From assembly GCF_932526225.1 (NCBI RefSeq), contig NC_064047.1:12596460-12660459 (forward strand): a DNA stretch of 64,000 bases. Reading direction: 5' to 3'. Shown piece after piece: positions 41,701 to 52,848 of the stretch. Made by a program: the position numbers and the translations under genes. The notes under the pieces were generated by a model that did no database searches, had not been told where the DNA came from, and saw nothing but the letters and a program-made list of their open reading frames with translations. Positions within the stretch are counted from its first letter, which is position 1. Each line of letters starts with the position of its first letter. Source of the DNA: Nematostella vectensis. Taxonomy: Eukaryota; Cnidaria; Anthozoa; Actiniaria; Edwardsiidae.

Positions 41701-44700
41701 TTAGCGCAATTACATTCCTACTACTTCTGTTATTTATTTCGTGTTACATCGCAATACTGTAACTCAGATTCCTCAGAAAGCAGTTTTATGTCTAAATCGC
41801 AATACTGTAACTCAGATTCTTCCGAAAGCAGTTTCGTGTCTACATCGCAATACTGTAACTCAGATTCTTCCGAAAGCAGTTTCGTGTCTACATCGCAATA
41901 CTGTAACTCAGATTCTTCCGAAAGCAGTTTCGTGTCTACATCGCAATACTGTAATCCAGATTCTTCAGAAAGCAGTTTCGTGTCTACATCGCTATACTGT
42001 AACTCAGATTCTTCCCAAAGCAGTTTCGTGTCTACATCGCAATACTGTAACTCAGATTCTTCCGAAAGCAGTTTCGTGTCTACATCGCAATACTGTAACT
42101 CAGATTCTTCCGAAAGCAGTTTCGTGTCTACATCGCAATACTGTAATTCAGATTCTTCCGAAAGCAGTTTCGTGTCTACATCGCAATACTGTAATTCAGA
42201 TTCTTCCGAAAGCAGTTTCGTGTCTACATCGCAATACTGTAATTCAGATTCTTCCGAAAGCAGTTTCGTGTCTACATCGCAATACTGTAATTCCGATTCT
42301 TCCGAAAGCAGTTTTATGTCTACATCGCAATACTGTAACTCAGATTTTTCCGAAAGCAGTTTTATGTCTACATCGCAATACTGTAATTAAGATTCTTCCG
42401 AAAGCAGTTTTATGTCTACATCGCAATACTGTAATTCAGATTCTTCCGAAAGCAGTTTCGTGCCTACATCGCAATACTGTAACTCAGATTCTTCCGAAAG
42501 CAGTTTCGTGTCTACATCGCAATTCTGTAATTCAGATTCTTCCAAAAGCAGTTTTATGTCTACATCGCAATACTGTAATTCAGATTCTTCCAAAAGCAGT
42601 TTCGTGTCTACATCGCAATACTGTGATTTAGATTCTTCCGAAAGCAGTTTCGTGTCTACATCGCAATACTGTAACTCAGATTCTTCCGAAAGCAGTTTTA
42701 TGTCTACATCGCAATACTGTAATTCAGATTCTTCCAAAAGCAGTTTTATGTCTACATCGCAATACTGTAATTCAGATTCTTCCGAAAGCAGCTTCGTGTC
42801 TACATCGCAATACTGTAATTCAGATTCTTCCGAAAGCAGTTTCGTGTTTGCATCGCAATACTGTAATTCAGATTCTTCCAAAAGCAGTTTCGTGTCTACA
42901 TCGCAATACTGTAATTCAGATTCTTCCAAAAGCAGTTTCGTGTCTGCATCGCAATACTGTAATTCAGATTCTTCCGAAAGCAGTTTCGTGTTTACATCGC
43001 AATACTGTAATTCAGATTCTTCCAAAAGCAGTTTCGTGTCTACATCGCAATACTGTAATTCAGATTCTTCCAAAAGCAGCTTCGTGTCTACATCGCACTA
43101 CTGTAACTCAGATTTTTCCGAAAGCAGTTTCGTGTCTACATCGCAATACTGTAACTCAGATTCTTCCGAAAGCAGTTTCGTGTCTACATCGCAATTCTGT
43201 AATTCAGATTCTTCCGAAAGCAGTTTCGTGTCTACATCGCAATTCTGTAATTCAGATTCTTCCGAAAGCAGCTTCGTGTCTACATCGCAATACTGTAATT
43301 CAGATTCTTCCGAAAGCAGCTTCGTGTCTACATCGCAATACTGTAATTCAGATTCTTCCGAAAGCAGTTTCGTGTCTACATCGCAATACTGTAATTCAGA
43401 TTCTTCCGAAAGCAGTTTCGTGTCTACATCGCAATACTGTAACTCAGATTCTTCCGAAAGCAGTTTCGTGTCTACATCGCAATACTGTAATTCAGATTCT
43501 TCCGAAAGCAGTTTCGTGTCTACATCGCAATACTGTAATTCAGATTCTTCCGAAAGCAGTTTCGTGTCTACATCGCAATACTGTAATTCAGATTCTTCCG
43601 AAAGCAGTTTCGTGTCTACATCGCAATACTGTAACTCAGATTCTTCCAAAAGCAGTTTCGTGTCTACATCGCAATACTGTAATTCAGATTCTTCCGAAAG
43701 CAGTTTCATGTCTACATCGCAATACTGTAATTCAGATTCTTCCGAAAGCAGTTTCGTGTCTACATCGCAATACTGTAATTCAGATTCTTCCGAAAGCAGT
43801 TTCATGTCTACATCGCAATACTGTAACTCAGATTCTTCCAAAAGCAGTTTCGTGTCTACATCGCAATACTGTAATTCAGATTCTTCCGAAAGCAGTTTCA
43901 TTTCTACATCGCAATACTGTAACTCAGATTCTTCCAAAAGCAGTTTCGTGTCTACATCGCAATACTGTAATTCAGATTCTTCCGAAAGCAGTTTCATGTC
44001 TACATCGCAATACTGTAATTCAGATGCTTCCGAAAGCAGTTTCGTGTCTACATCGCAATAGTGTAATTCAGATTCTTCCGAAAGCAGTTTCGTGTCTACA
44101 TCGCAATACTGTAATCCAGATGCTTCCGAAAGCAGTTTCGTGTCTACATCGCAATACTGTAACTCAGATTCTTCCGAAAGCAGTTTCGTGTCTACATCGC
44201 AATACTGTAATTCAGATTCTTCCGAAAGCAGTTTCGTGTCTACATCGCAATACTGTAATTCAGATTCTTCCGAAAGCAGTTTCGTGTCTACATCGCAATA
44301 CTGTAATTCAGATTCTTCCAAAAGCAGCTTCGTGTCTACATCGCAATACTGTAATTCAGATTCTTCAGAAAGCAGTTTCGTGTCTACATCGCAATACTGT
44401 AATTCCGATTCTCCCGAAAGCAGTTTTATGTCGGAGTATCCAGAGAGAAGCCGGCAGAAGGAAGATCTTAGGAGCCAAGTTTATTTTTCTTTCGATAATC
44501 TTTCTAATTATCGTTTCATAATTTATCGTGTTTGGGGACAAACACAAGGTTGACAAGGGAGGTATGTTATAGGACGGTTTGTCATATTATTATGGTTATA
44601 GATTATTGTCGTCTAGTATTTCATGTTCCTATCTTGAAGTTTTATTTATCTTTCAAGGATAATTAAGATTTTGTTTACAATTGATGGTTTTCTTAGTCTA

Positions 44701-46251
44701 GATTTTAGCACGCCCGTGGACCCTCCGCATCGATGACCTTTTGGTGCGTCTAAATCCAGGGAGTGTACTTTTTCTTATACGTGGCGAACAGTTAAATTCT
44801 TTCTAAATTGTATGCCACCGCCCTCACCCCTTGGTTTAGACATCTCTACTTGTATCGTTATTTCAATTAGGGGAAACTGTTGTAGACACGCGCTCTTTCA
44901 GTATGCGCAGTTAAGTTTTAAACGTTGCTTAATCATTAGTGTTATTTTAGAGTTACTTTGACTTCATAGATTATTCTGTAAATACGCAGGGACGAGAGAC
45001 CAACTCTGTGATTTCCCACGCCATCACGCTTTTGTCTGATTGGTTCATTTTGCCAAATTTTCTCCGTTTCCTCTTGAATTGTTTTACATTCAAGATTGTT
45101 TTACATATTTCCTTTCATGTGGGACCACTACATGGGTATCTGTCTGGTCCAAGGGTATAAATATAGCGAGCCTAATTCTGTACTTATGCTGCTGCTGTGG
45201 CCAAACATTTGGAAAGCATTGAAAAACGCCAGCCTTGCCTTCGTCTTCATCTCCGTCTTAAGGATCCCGGCTTGTGCCCCTAACATTAATTCATACAATG
45301 GGAAATAATTTTGATTATTTTTGCTTTTTATCTTATGTTAATTAATAGAGATTATTTTTTACCGTTGTTTTGACTAAAAATATCACTCTAAGCTCCATTG
45401 AAGGGTTGTGGGTAAGCGATCAATTGTATCTTTTTCCCATCGGCAATTCAATCACCATCCTTAGATGTATTTTACAGTAAAATAGCTTGACATTCCTATT
45501 CTTTCATCAGAGGAGATACTAGGTATTATATAAAATGTGGTAGGACTGTATTTCTATTTCTTTTGGTCAACTTTTTGCGAACACGGCATCTAATAAATCT
45601 CCATGAAATCTCTAATAAGCCCCTGGGGTCTTGACAAAATCTGCTCGATTAGAAGGAGGGGCTTGTTTCAAAACCTTTTTTTCATGTTCTGACACTAGGT
45701 ATTTCGGCCCCTATAAAAGGTGTTATAAATTAGTGCTTATTACTCGTACAAATATAGATAAATCTAGCAACAGTCAATTGTTCCTTTTGGAAAGATGTTT
45801 CTTCGGGGTTAGGGGTGAGGACTCAATTTCATTGAATTTTAATAATACGAGTTCGCACGGTTTTTGCTTTTTTTATTCTAGTTTTTATTATAAAAATAAC
45901 GCATTTTGTTTTATGTTCTTCAAAGTGAGTGGCCGAGGATACCAGTCCTCCACCAAGTCATTCTTGTTCACGCTGTGTAACAAGAATGGCTACCGCCCTG
46001 AAAAGTTGTCATTGAGGCGCACGCCAGATAGAAACGCCATTTGTGACTACACAAGATGCGGTCCGGTGTTTGGTGGTGATCATGACCTGTTTATCGCTGA
46101 CAACGCGGGGGGTAATGAAGGGTCCCATACGTTTTCACGCACGTATGCTCGTCCCCAGGGCGCCCCATCTGATGGCGAGTGTGACGTCTTTGCTGGCACC
46201 TGGACATTCACACCCGACGAAATGGAGGTGTTTCACGAGGTGGTGGACTGA
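38604..46251 (+). CDS. TRIM-TLDc fusion protein (RING, two B-boxes, coiled coil, C-terminal TLDc)
   Basis: Four exons: 38604-38789, 39108-39993, 41089-41331, 45926-46251; 1641 nt, 546 aa plus stop. Phases 0, 1, 1 match at all joins. RING (about residues 14-58) predicts a ubiquitin ligase; B-boxes and coiled coil give oligomers; TLDc is known from OXR1, NCOA7 and MEAK7, proteins linked to oxidative stress and V-ATPase. The product is a TRIM with TLDc where others carry NHL, SPRY or filamin domains. An in-frame ATG at 38547 would add 19 residues; 38604 was chosen because its start is kept in the duplicated leader. The last intron (4.6 kb) is filled with the 48-bp minisatellite. The join from exon 2 to 3 is prediction only. 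Confidence 0.8.
39108..39993 (+). CDS. TRIM-TLDc exon 2: B-box 1, B-box 2, coiled coil
   Basis: 295 codons plus one base. B-box 1: CESCDSGEPAQGRC, CDHFVCEQC, H-x5-H region. B-box 2: FCTKHKGKKLKLFCESC, VICRYC, HKNHDN. A long charged coiled coil follows (EQAMALVEEAQQHIEENKR through LSQLSSLAEK). Acceptor TTCTAG, donor GTAAAT, phase 1. If this intron were retained the protein would stop after a few residues at 40020. Confidence 0.93.
40518..41088. repeat. Intronic tandem duplication, two copies of about 280-290 bp
   Basis: CCTTTCTGTAATTGACAGAG at 40531 and 40820; TTTGTTTGAGACATGATGAG near 40719 and 40999. Both copies end with CTGGTGATGGTGTA, the second just before the TLDc acceptor. Confidence 0.9.
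41089..41331 (+). CDS. TRIM-TLDc exon 3: first half of TLDc domain
   Basis: Phase 1 to 1. GPEYLRDLLGFL, WVRCFSAKRDGWAARTFHEK and NIVLVSVGGRYVFGGYSD carry the TLDc signature (W..ls...DG.s...fh..cd..ptv.li....g..fGgy.d). Acceptor TTTGTAG, donor GTGAGT. Confidence 0.92.
41749..44436. repeat. 48-bp minisatellite, 56 copies, in the last TRIM-TLDc intron
   Basis: Unit begins TCGCAATACTGTAATTCAGA. Phase is constant from 41749 to 44389 with no length change. Because 48 is a multiple of three and the unit lacks stops in several frames, long ORFs appear on both strands (SQYCNSDSSESSFVST, HRNTVIQILPKAVSCL, and antisense ESELQYCDVDTKLLSE). Stops occur at 42388 and 44058 in the first frame. I regard it as non-coding. 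Confidence 0.95.
45926..46251 (+). CDS. TRIM-TLDc exon 4: second half of TLDc domain and stop
   Basis: Starts after TTCTTCAAAG (45925) in phase 1, giving WTMSGRGYQSSTKSFLF across the join. CGPVFGGDHDLFIADNA and the C-terminal DVFAGTWTFTPDEMEVFHEV are the closing TLDc motifs (gp.fG.g.DL.i.......s.....y). Stop TGA 46249-46251. Confidence 0.9.
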
Positions 46252-47090
46252 ATACAGCTTTGAATGCCTGTAAAGTGACAATAGACATAAAGACGTGTAA
46301 ATATTTGTTAGTTGGTACTGTGTCATGAAATTAATCTATTTTTGAATAACGCTTCACCATCTTGTGATGTGACCCGCGGTGCATCTTGGGTAGCATGTAA
46401 ATCACAAAATATCACATGCTGTGAAAACCCGCTAGCAAGGGTTACGGCACACGTTACTTTAGTCCAACCTTATTTAAAAACGTGTACATCTCGAGTATAT
46501 ATACCCGAATATTATAACACAAATGCAAATTGTTAATTTTAATAATTATTCCTATAAGCTGTTAGAAACAATATGTCGTTTGGTCTAGATAACCACGTAC
46601 AAGTTGTGTGTGTGTTTTTTACTTCTTTTTTAAAAATTAAGAACGATGCCTAACACGTGTGTCTTTGCGTAGAGGGAAGGGGAAGGGACTCCGATATTAG
46701 CAAGGTACAAGGTGAGGAAAAGCAATCAGAATTTATTAGATAACTCCTGGGGCTAAATAAATATCGAAGCTCAAATGCGTGCCTGGGGGAGGCTGGTTGA
46801 CTCCCTTTGCGAACTCAAGCAAAATGCAGAGCATTGAAATATTGGGGGTTCTAAGAAATTTAGACCGTACCGGAAAAAAAGAATTTTAAAAACACAAAAT
46901 TAAATATATTTAAGGTATGGTAAACCACACCCGACGCAGAAATACAAAAAAATCTTAAGACAGAGTCTGACATATATAGAACAACAAGTTAAATGAAATT
47001 AATAACTATGAATAGAAAGACCCTCGACATAAAACCAAATTGAGAACATTAAGGAAAGTTAAAATCACAGAATTGCGTTCACAAAGTTTA
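46252..47090. other. 3' UTR and intergenic; no further gene seen
   Basis: AT-rich, no recognisable coding or RNA gene. Confidence 0.35.
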
Positions 47091-47094
47091 TGCC

Positions 47095-47272
47095 CAGTGC
47101 ACACCATTGACATATCGACATTACGACATGGGCGCGCGCACTCTTATCTTCGACATAACGACATAAGATTAAAAAAACATGTTTTTTCTTTTATGTCCTG
47201 ATGTCCATGTTGTTATGACGGGCTAAACATAGTGCTCGCGCCCATGTCGTTATGTTGCTAGTGTGCATTATT
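47095..47272. mobile_element. Short MITE with about 40-bp inverted ends
   Basis: AGTGCACAC...ATTACGACATGGGCGCGCGC at the left matches in inverse GCTCGCGCCCATGTCGTTAT...GTGTGCATT at the right. About 178 bp, no coding capacity. Confidence 0.75.
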
Positions 47273-47291
47273 AAGCAACCACAAACTAGCT

Positions 47292-47614
47292 ATGAAAACA
47301 GGACGACACAAAACCCCTGAACGAAAAACGTGCCCAATATGCTTGGTCAAAGTCGAGGACGAGGAACAACACTGATAAAATGCCCGGCATATAATGAATT
47401 AAAGGAACGAATAAATGTATGGGTTTTTTTAATTCGCAACAAAACAGATTTGAAAGCGATTGCTCAGTTTGAACCAGGAGAGCGCGACAAAAGAAATAGC
47501 TCAATTTTTTTGGGAAGCAACAAAAATGAGGGTAAGTGCGTTATAATTAGATCTATAATGACATCGCTACAAAGTAACATGATGCAAAACATCAGGGATA
47601 GGAGAACGACTTGA
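47292..47614 (+). pseudogene. LINE 3' fragment: C-terminal Cys motif and LIKCPAYNELKER block
   Basis: CPICLVKVEDEEQH and, after a frameshift near 47372, LIKCPAYNELKERI form the C-x2-C...H...C zinc motif found at the C-terminus of many LINE polyproteins. The remaining codons run to 47614. A scrap of a non-LTR element. Confidence 0.65.
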
Positions 47615-47711
47615 ATACCTGCTGTCTTTTTTAATATGAATGTATTCGGCAAAACCCGTGAATCAAAGATCAAAAGGTGCCAAAAAAATTATTGAATTGG
47701 ATCAGCATGAC

Positions 47712-47737
47712 GGGGGGGGGGGGGGGGGGGGGGGGGG
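47712..47737. repeat. G26 homopolymer
   Basis: Uninterrupted run of 26 G on the + strand. Confidence 0.97.
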
Positions 47738-47876
47738 TCTGTTCGCTTCTATCGTGTTCGATATGTGACTGCTTTAAAGAGTAGCAATATTTGTAAACTT
47801 GCAATGCAACGGTGTTTTCGCGTTTTCTGTAAGCGTATATAAATTCGTGGATGAATAAAGTTGCATATCTGTACCC

Positions 47877-50683
47877 TGTTGTTGTGGTGGAGTGGCCTCT
47901 CTATAAAATTATACCACTTGTGAGGGTGGTTGTTGTGGTGGAGTGGCCTCTCTATAAAATTATACCACTTGTGAGGGTGGTTGTTGTGGTGGATTGGCCT
48001 CTCTATAAAATTATACCACTTGTGAGGGTGGTTGTTGTGGTGGAGTGGCCTCTCTATAAAATTATACCACTTGTGAGGGTGGTTGTTGTGGTGGAGTGGC
48101 CTCTCTATAAAATTATACCACTTGTGAGGGTGGTTGTTGTGGTGGAGTAGCCTCTCTATAAAATTATACCACTTGTGAGGGTGGTTGTTGTGGTGGAGTA
48201 GCCTCTCTGTAAAATTATACCACTTGTGAGGGTGGTTGTTGTGGTGGAGTAGCCTCTCTATAAAATTATACCACTTGTGAGGGTGGTTGTTGTGGTGGAG
48301 TGGCCTCTCTATAAAATTATACCACTTGTGAGGGTGGTTGTTGTGGTGGAGTGGCCTCTCTATAAAATTATACCACTTGTGAGGGTGGTTGTTGTGGTGG
48401 AGTAGCCTCTCTGTAAAATTATACCACTTGTGAGGGTGGTTGTTGTGGTGGAGTAGCCTCTCTATAAAATTATACCACTTGTGAGGGTGGTTGTTGTGGT
48501 GGAGTGGCCTCTCTATAAAATTATACCACTTGTGAGGGTGGTTGTTGTGGTGGAGTAGCCTCTCTGTAAAATTATACCACTTGTGAGGGTGGTTGTTGTG
48601 GTGGAGTAGCCTCTCTATAAAATTATACCACTTGTGAGGGTGGTTGTTGTGGTGGAGTGGCCTCTCTATAAAATTATACCACTTGTGAGGGTGGTTGTTG
48701 TGGTGGAGTGGCCTCTCTATAAAATTATACCACTTGTGAGGGTGGTTGTTGTGGTGGAGTGGCCTCTCTATAAAATTATACCACTTGTGAGGGTGGTTGT
48801 TGTGGTGGAGTGGCCTCTCTATAAAATTATACCACTTGTGAGGGTGGTTGTTGTGGTGGAGTAGCCTCTCTATAAAATTATACCACTTGTGAGGGTGGTT
48901 GTTGTGGTGGAGTGGCCTCTCTATAAAATTATACCACTTGTGAGGGTGGTTGTTGTGGTGGAGTAGCCTCTCTGTAAAATTATACCACTTGTGAGGGTTG
49001 TTGTTGTGGTGGAGTAGCCTCTCTATAAAATTATACCACTTGTGAGGGTGGTTGTTGTGGTGGAGTGGCCTCTCTATAAAATTATACCACTTGTGAGGGT
49101 GGTTGTTGTGGTGGAGTGGCCTCTCTATAAAATTATACCACTTGTGAGGGTGGTTGTTGTGGTGGAGTAGCCTCTCTGTATAATTATACCACTTGTGAGG
49201 GTGGTTGTTGTGGTGGAGTAGCCTCTCTATAAAATTATACCACTTGTGAGGGTGGTTGTTGTGGTGGAGTGGCCTCTCTATAAAATTATACCACTTGTGA
49301 GGGTGGTTGTTGTGGTGGAGTAGCCTCTCTGTAAAATTATACCACTTGTGAGGGTGGTTGTTGTGGTGGAGTAGCCTCTCTATAAAATTATACCACTTGT
49401 GAGGGTGGTTGTTGTGGTGGAGTGGCCTCTCTATAAAATTATACCACTTGTGAGGGTGGTTGTTGTGGTGGAGTGGCCTCTCTATAAAATTATACCACTT
49501 GTGAGGGTGGTTGTTGTGGTGGAGTTGCCTCTCTATAAAATTATACCACTTGTGAGGGTGGTTGTTGTGGTGGAGTGGCCTCTCTATAAAATTATACCAC
49601 TTGTGAGGGTGGTTGTTGTGGTGGAGTGGCCTCTCTATAAAATTATACCACTTGTGAGGGTGGTTGTTGTGGTGGAGTGGCCTCTCTATAAAATTATACC
49701 ACTTGTGAGGGTGGTTGTTGTGGTGGAGTAGCCTCTCTATAAAATTATACCACTTGTGAGGGTGGTTGTTGTGGTGGAGTAGCCTCTCTATAAAATTATA
49801 CCACTTGTGAGGGTGGTTGTTGTGGTGGAGTGGCCTCTCTATAAAATTATACCACTTGTGAGGGTGGTTGTTGTGGTGGAGTAGCCTCTCTATAAAATTA
49901 TACCACTTGTGAGGGTGGTTGTTGTGGTGGAGTGGCCTCTCTATAAAATTATACCACTTGTGAGGGTGGTTGTTGTGGTGGAGTAGCCTCTCTATAAAAT
50001 TATACCACTTGTGAGGGTGGTTGTTGTGGTGGAGTAGCCTCTCTATAAAATTATACCACTTGTGAGGGTGGTTGTTGTGGTGGAGTGGCCTCTCTATAAA
50101 ATTATACCACTTGTGAGGGTGGTTGTTGTGGTGGAGTGGCCTCTCTATAAAATTATACCACTTGTGAGGGTGGTTGTTGTGGTGGAGTGGCCTCTCTATA
50201 AAATTATACCACTTGTGAGGCTGGTTGTTGTGGTGGAGTGGCCTCTCTATAAAATTATACCACTTGTGAGGGTGGTTGTTGTGGTGGAGTGGCCTCTCTA
50301 TAAAATTATACCACTTGTGAGGGTGGTTGTTGTGGTGGAGTGGCCTCTCTATAAAATTATACCACTTGTGAGGGTGGATGTTGTGGTGGAGTGGCCTCTC
50401 TATAAAATTATACCACTTGTGAGGGTGGTTGTTGTGGTGGAGTGGCCTCTCTATAAAATTATACCACTTGTGAGGGTGGTTGTTGTGGTGGAGTGGCCTC
50501 TCTATAAAATTATACCACTTGTGAGGGTGGTTGTTGTGGTGGAGTGGCCTCTCTATAAAATTATACCACTTGTGAGGGTGGTTGTTGTGGTGGAGTGGCC
50601 TCTATAAAATTATACCACTTGTGAGGCTGGTTGTTGTGGTGGAGTGGCCTCTCTATAAAATTATACCACTTGTGAGGCTGGTT
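47877..50683. repeat. 51-bp minisatellite, 55 copies
   Basis: Unit contains GGTTGTTGTGGTGGAGTGGC then CTCTCTATAAAATTATACCA. Period 51 throughout, except one 2-bp loss near 50597. Units differ mainly at AGTGGCC versus AGTAGCC and CTATAAA versus CTGTAAA. The G-to-A variant creates a stop, so the apparent VVVVEWPLYKIIPLVR coding is broken in many units; not a gene. Confidence 0.97.
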
Positions 50684-50687
50684 AAGC

Positions 50688-50921
50688 GGCAATGCCACCA
50701 GCTTACTTCCGGTAGATTACGTAACTATCTCCAATCATTTGTAATGGTACGCGAAAAATATTACAAAATTGTAAAAGCAGTGTGCCTATTAGAAGTTTCT
50801 TTGAGGAGGTGACTGATAATTTAGAGCGGATGGTCTGTTAAATAGCGCGGATTCTAATAGATTCTTTCGTCTTTTGCCGGTTGAGGTTTCCGTCTGCCAA
50901 CAGTGAGCTGGTGGCAATGCT
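50688..50921. repeat. Spacer between two minisatellites, bounded by a 19-bp inverted repeat
   Basis: GGCAATGCCACCAGCTTAC (50688) is the near inverse of GTGAGCTGGTGGCAATGCT (50903), 16 of 19 matching. No ORF of note in between. Confidence 0.65.
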
Positions 50922-52848
50922 GCTTTAACTAGACGACTATTCCATGGGTATAGAATTATCGGCTATCGCTTTTTTGGGGCAGTGAAATTTTCCAATGTTG
51001 CTTTAACTAGACGACTATTCCAGGGGTATAGAATTATCGGCTATCGCTTTTTTGGGGCAGAGAAATTTTCCAATGCTGCTTTAACTAGACGACTATTCCA
51101 GGGGTATAGAATTATCGGCTATCGCTTTTTTGGGGCAGTGAAATTTTCCAATGTTGCTTTAACTAGACGACTATTCCAGGGGTATAGAATTATCGGCTAT
51201 CGCTTTTTTTGGGCAGTGAAATTTTCCAATGCTGCTTTAACTAGACGAGTATTCCAGGGGTATAGAATTATCGCTTATCGCTTTTTGGGGCAGTGAAATT
51301 TTACGATGCTGCTTTAACTAGACAAGTATTCCAGGGGTATAGAATTATCGGTTATGGCTTTTTGGGGCAGTGAAATTTTCCAATGCTGCTTTTAACTAGA
51401 CGACTATTCCAGGGGTATAGAATTATCGGTTATCGCTTTTTGGGGCATTGAAATTTTCCAATGCTGCTTTAAGTAGACGAGTATTCCAGAGGTATAGAAT
51501 TATCGGTTATCGATTTTTGGGGCAGTGAAATTTTTTGATGCTGCTTTAACTAGACGAGTATTCCAGGGGTATAGGATTATCGTCTATCGTTTTTTGGGGG
51601 CAGTGAAATTTTCCAATGCTGCTTTAACTAGACGAGTATTCCAGGGGTATAGAATTATCGGCTATCGCTTTTTGGGGCAGTGAAATTTTCCAATGCTGCT
51701 TTTAACTAGACGACTATTCCAGGGGTATAGAATTATCGGCTATCGCTTTTTGGGGCAGTGAAATTTTCCAATGCTGCTTTAACTAGACGAGTATTCCAGG
51801 GGTATATAATTATCGGTTATCGCTTTTTGGGGCATTGAAATTTTCCATTTCTGCTTTTAACTAGGCTAGTATTCCAGGGGTATAGAATTATCGGCTATCG
51901 CTTTTTGGGGCAGTGAAATTTTCCAATGCTGCTTTAACTAGACGACTATTCCAGGGGTATAGATTTATCGGCTATCGCTTTTTGGGGCAGTGAAATTTTC
52001 CATTGCTGCTTTAACTAGACGAGTATTCCAGGGATATATAATTATCGGTTATCGCTTTTTGGGGCAGTGAAATTTTCCAATGCTGCTTTAACTAGACGAG
52101 TATTCCAGGGGTATAGAATTATCGGCTATCGCTTTTTGGGGCAGTGAAATTTTCCAATGCTTCTTTAACTAGACGACTATTCCAGGGGTTTAGAATTATC
52201 GGTTATGGCTTTTTGGGGCAGTGAAATTTTCCAATGCTGTTTCAACTAGACGACTATTCCAGGGGTATAGAATTATCGGTTATCGCTTTTTGAGGCATTG
52301 AAATTTTCGAATGCTGCTTTAACTAGACGAGTATTCCAGGGGTATAGAATTATCGGCTCTCGCCTTTTTGGGTCAGTGAAATTTTCCAATGCTGCTTTAA
52401 CTAGACGAGTATTCCAGGGGTATAGAATTATCGGCTATCGCTTTTTTGGGCAGTGAAATTTTCCAATGCTGCTTTAACTAGACGACTATTCCAGGGGTAT
52501 AGATTTATCGGCTATCGCTTTTTGGGGCAGTGAAATTTTCCAATGCTGCTTTACCTAGACGACTATTCCAGGGGTATAGAATTATCGGCTATCGCTTTTT
52601 GGGGCAGTGAAATTTCCCAATGCTGCTTTAACTAGACAAGTATTCCAGGGGTATGGAATTATCGGATATCGCTTTTTGGGGCAGTGAAATTTTCCAATGC
52701 TGCTTTAACTAGACGAGTATTCCAGTGGAATAGAATTATCGGTTATCGCTTTTTGGAGCAGTGAAATTTTCCAATGCTGCTTTAACTAGACGAGTATTCC
52801 AGGGGTACAGAATTATCGGCTATCGCTTTTTGGGGCAGTGAAATTTTC
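50919..52848. repeat. 77-78-bp minisatellite, about 25 copies
   Basis: Unit contains TGCTGCTTTAACTAGACGAC, ATTCCAGGGGTATAGAATTA, TCGGCTATCGCTTTTTGGGG. Single-base indels in T and G runs shift frame, so it is not coding. Confidence 0.96.

Noticed and set aside
42387-44321. Antisense 228- and 407-codon ORFs (ESELQYCDVDTKLLSE repeats)
   Set aside because: They are the reverse reading of a 48-bp minisatellite; any stop-free unit of a multiple of three gives such ORFs.
45631-45925. N-terminal extension of the last TLDc exon
   Set aside because: The frame is open but lacks TLDc similarity; the acceptor at 45925 gives the correct phase and domain continuity.
47851-50812. VVVVEWPLYKIIPLVR repeat ORFs
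   Set aside because: Many units carry TAG in this frame, and the ORFs start and end at unit variants. Minisatellite, not protein.
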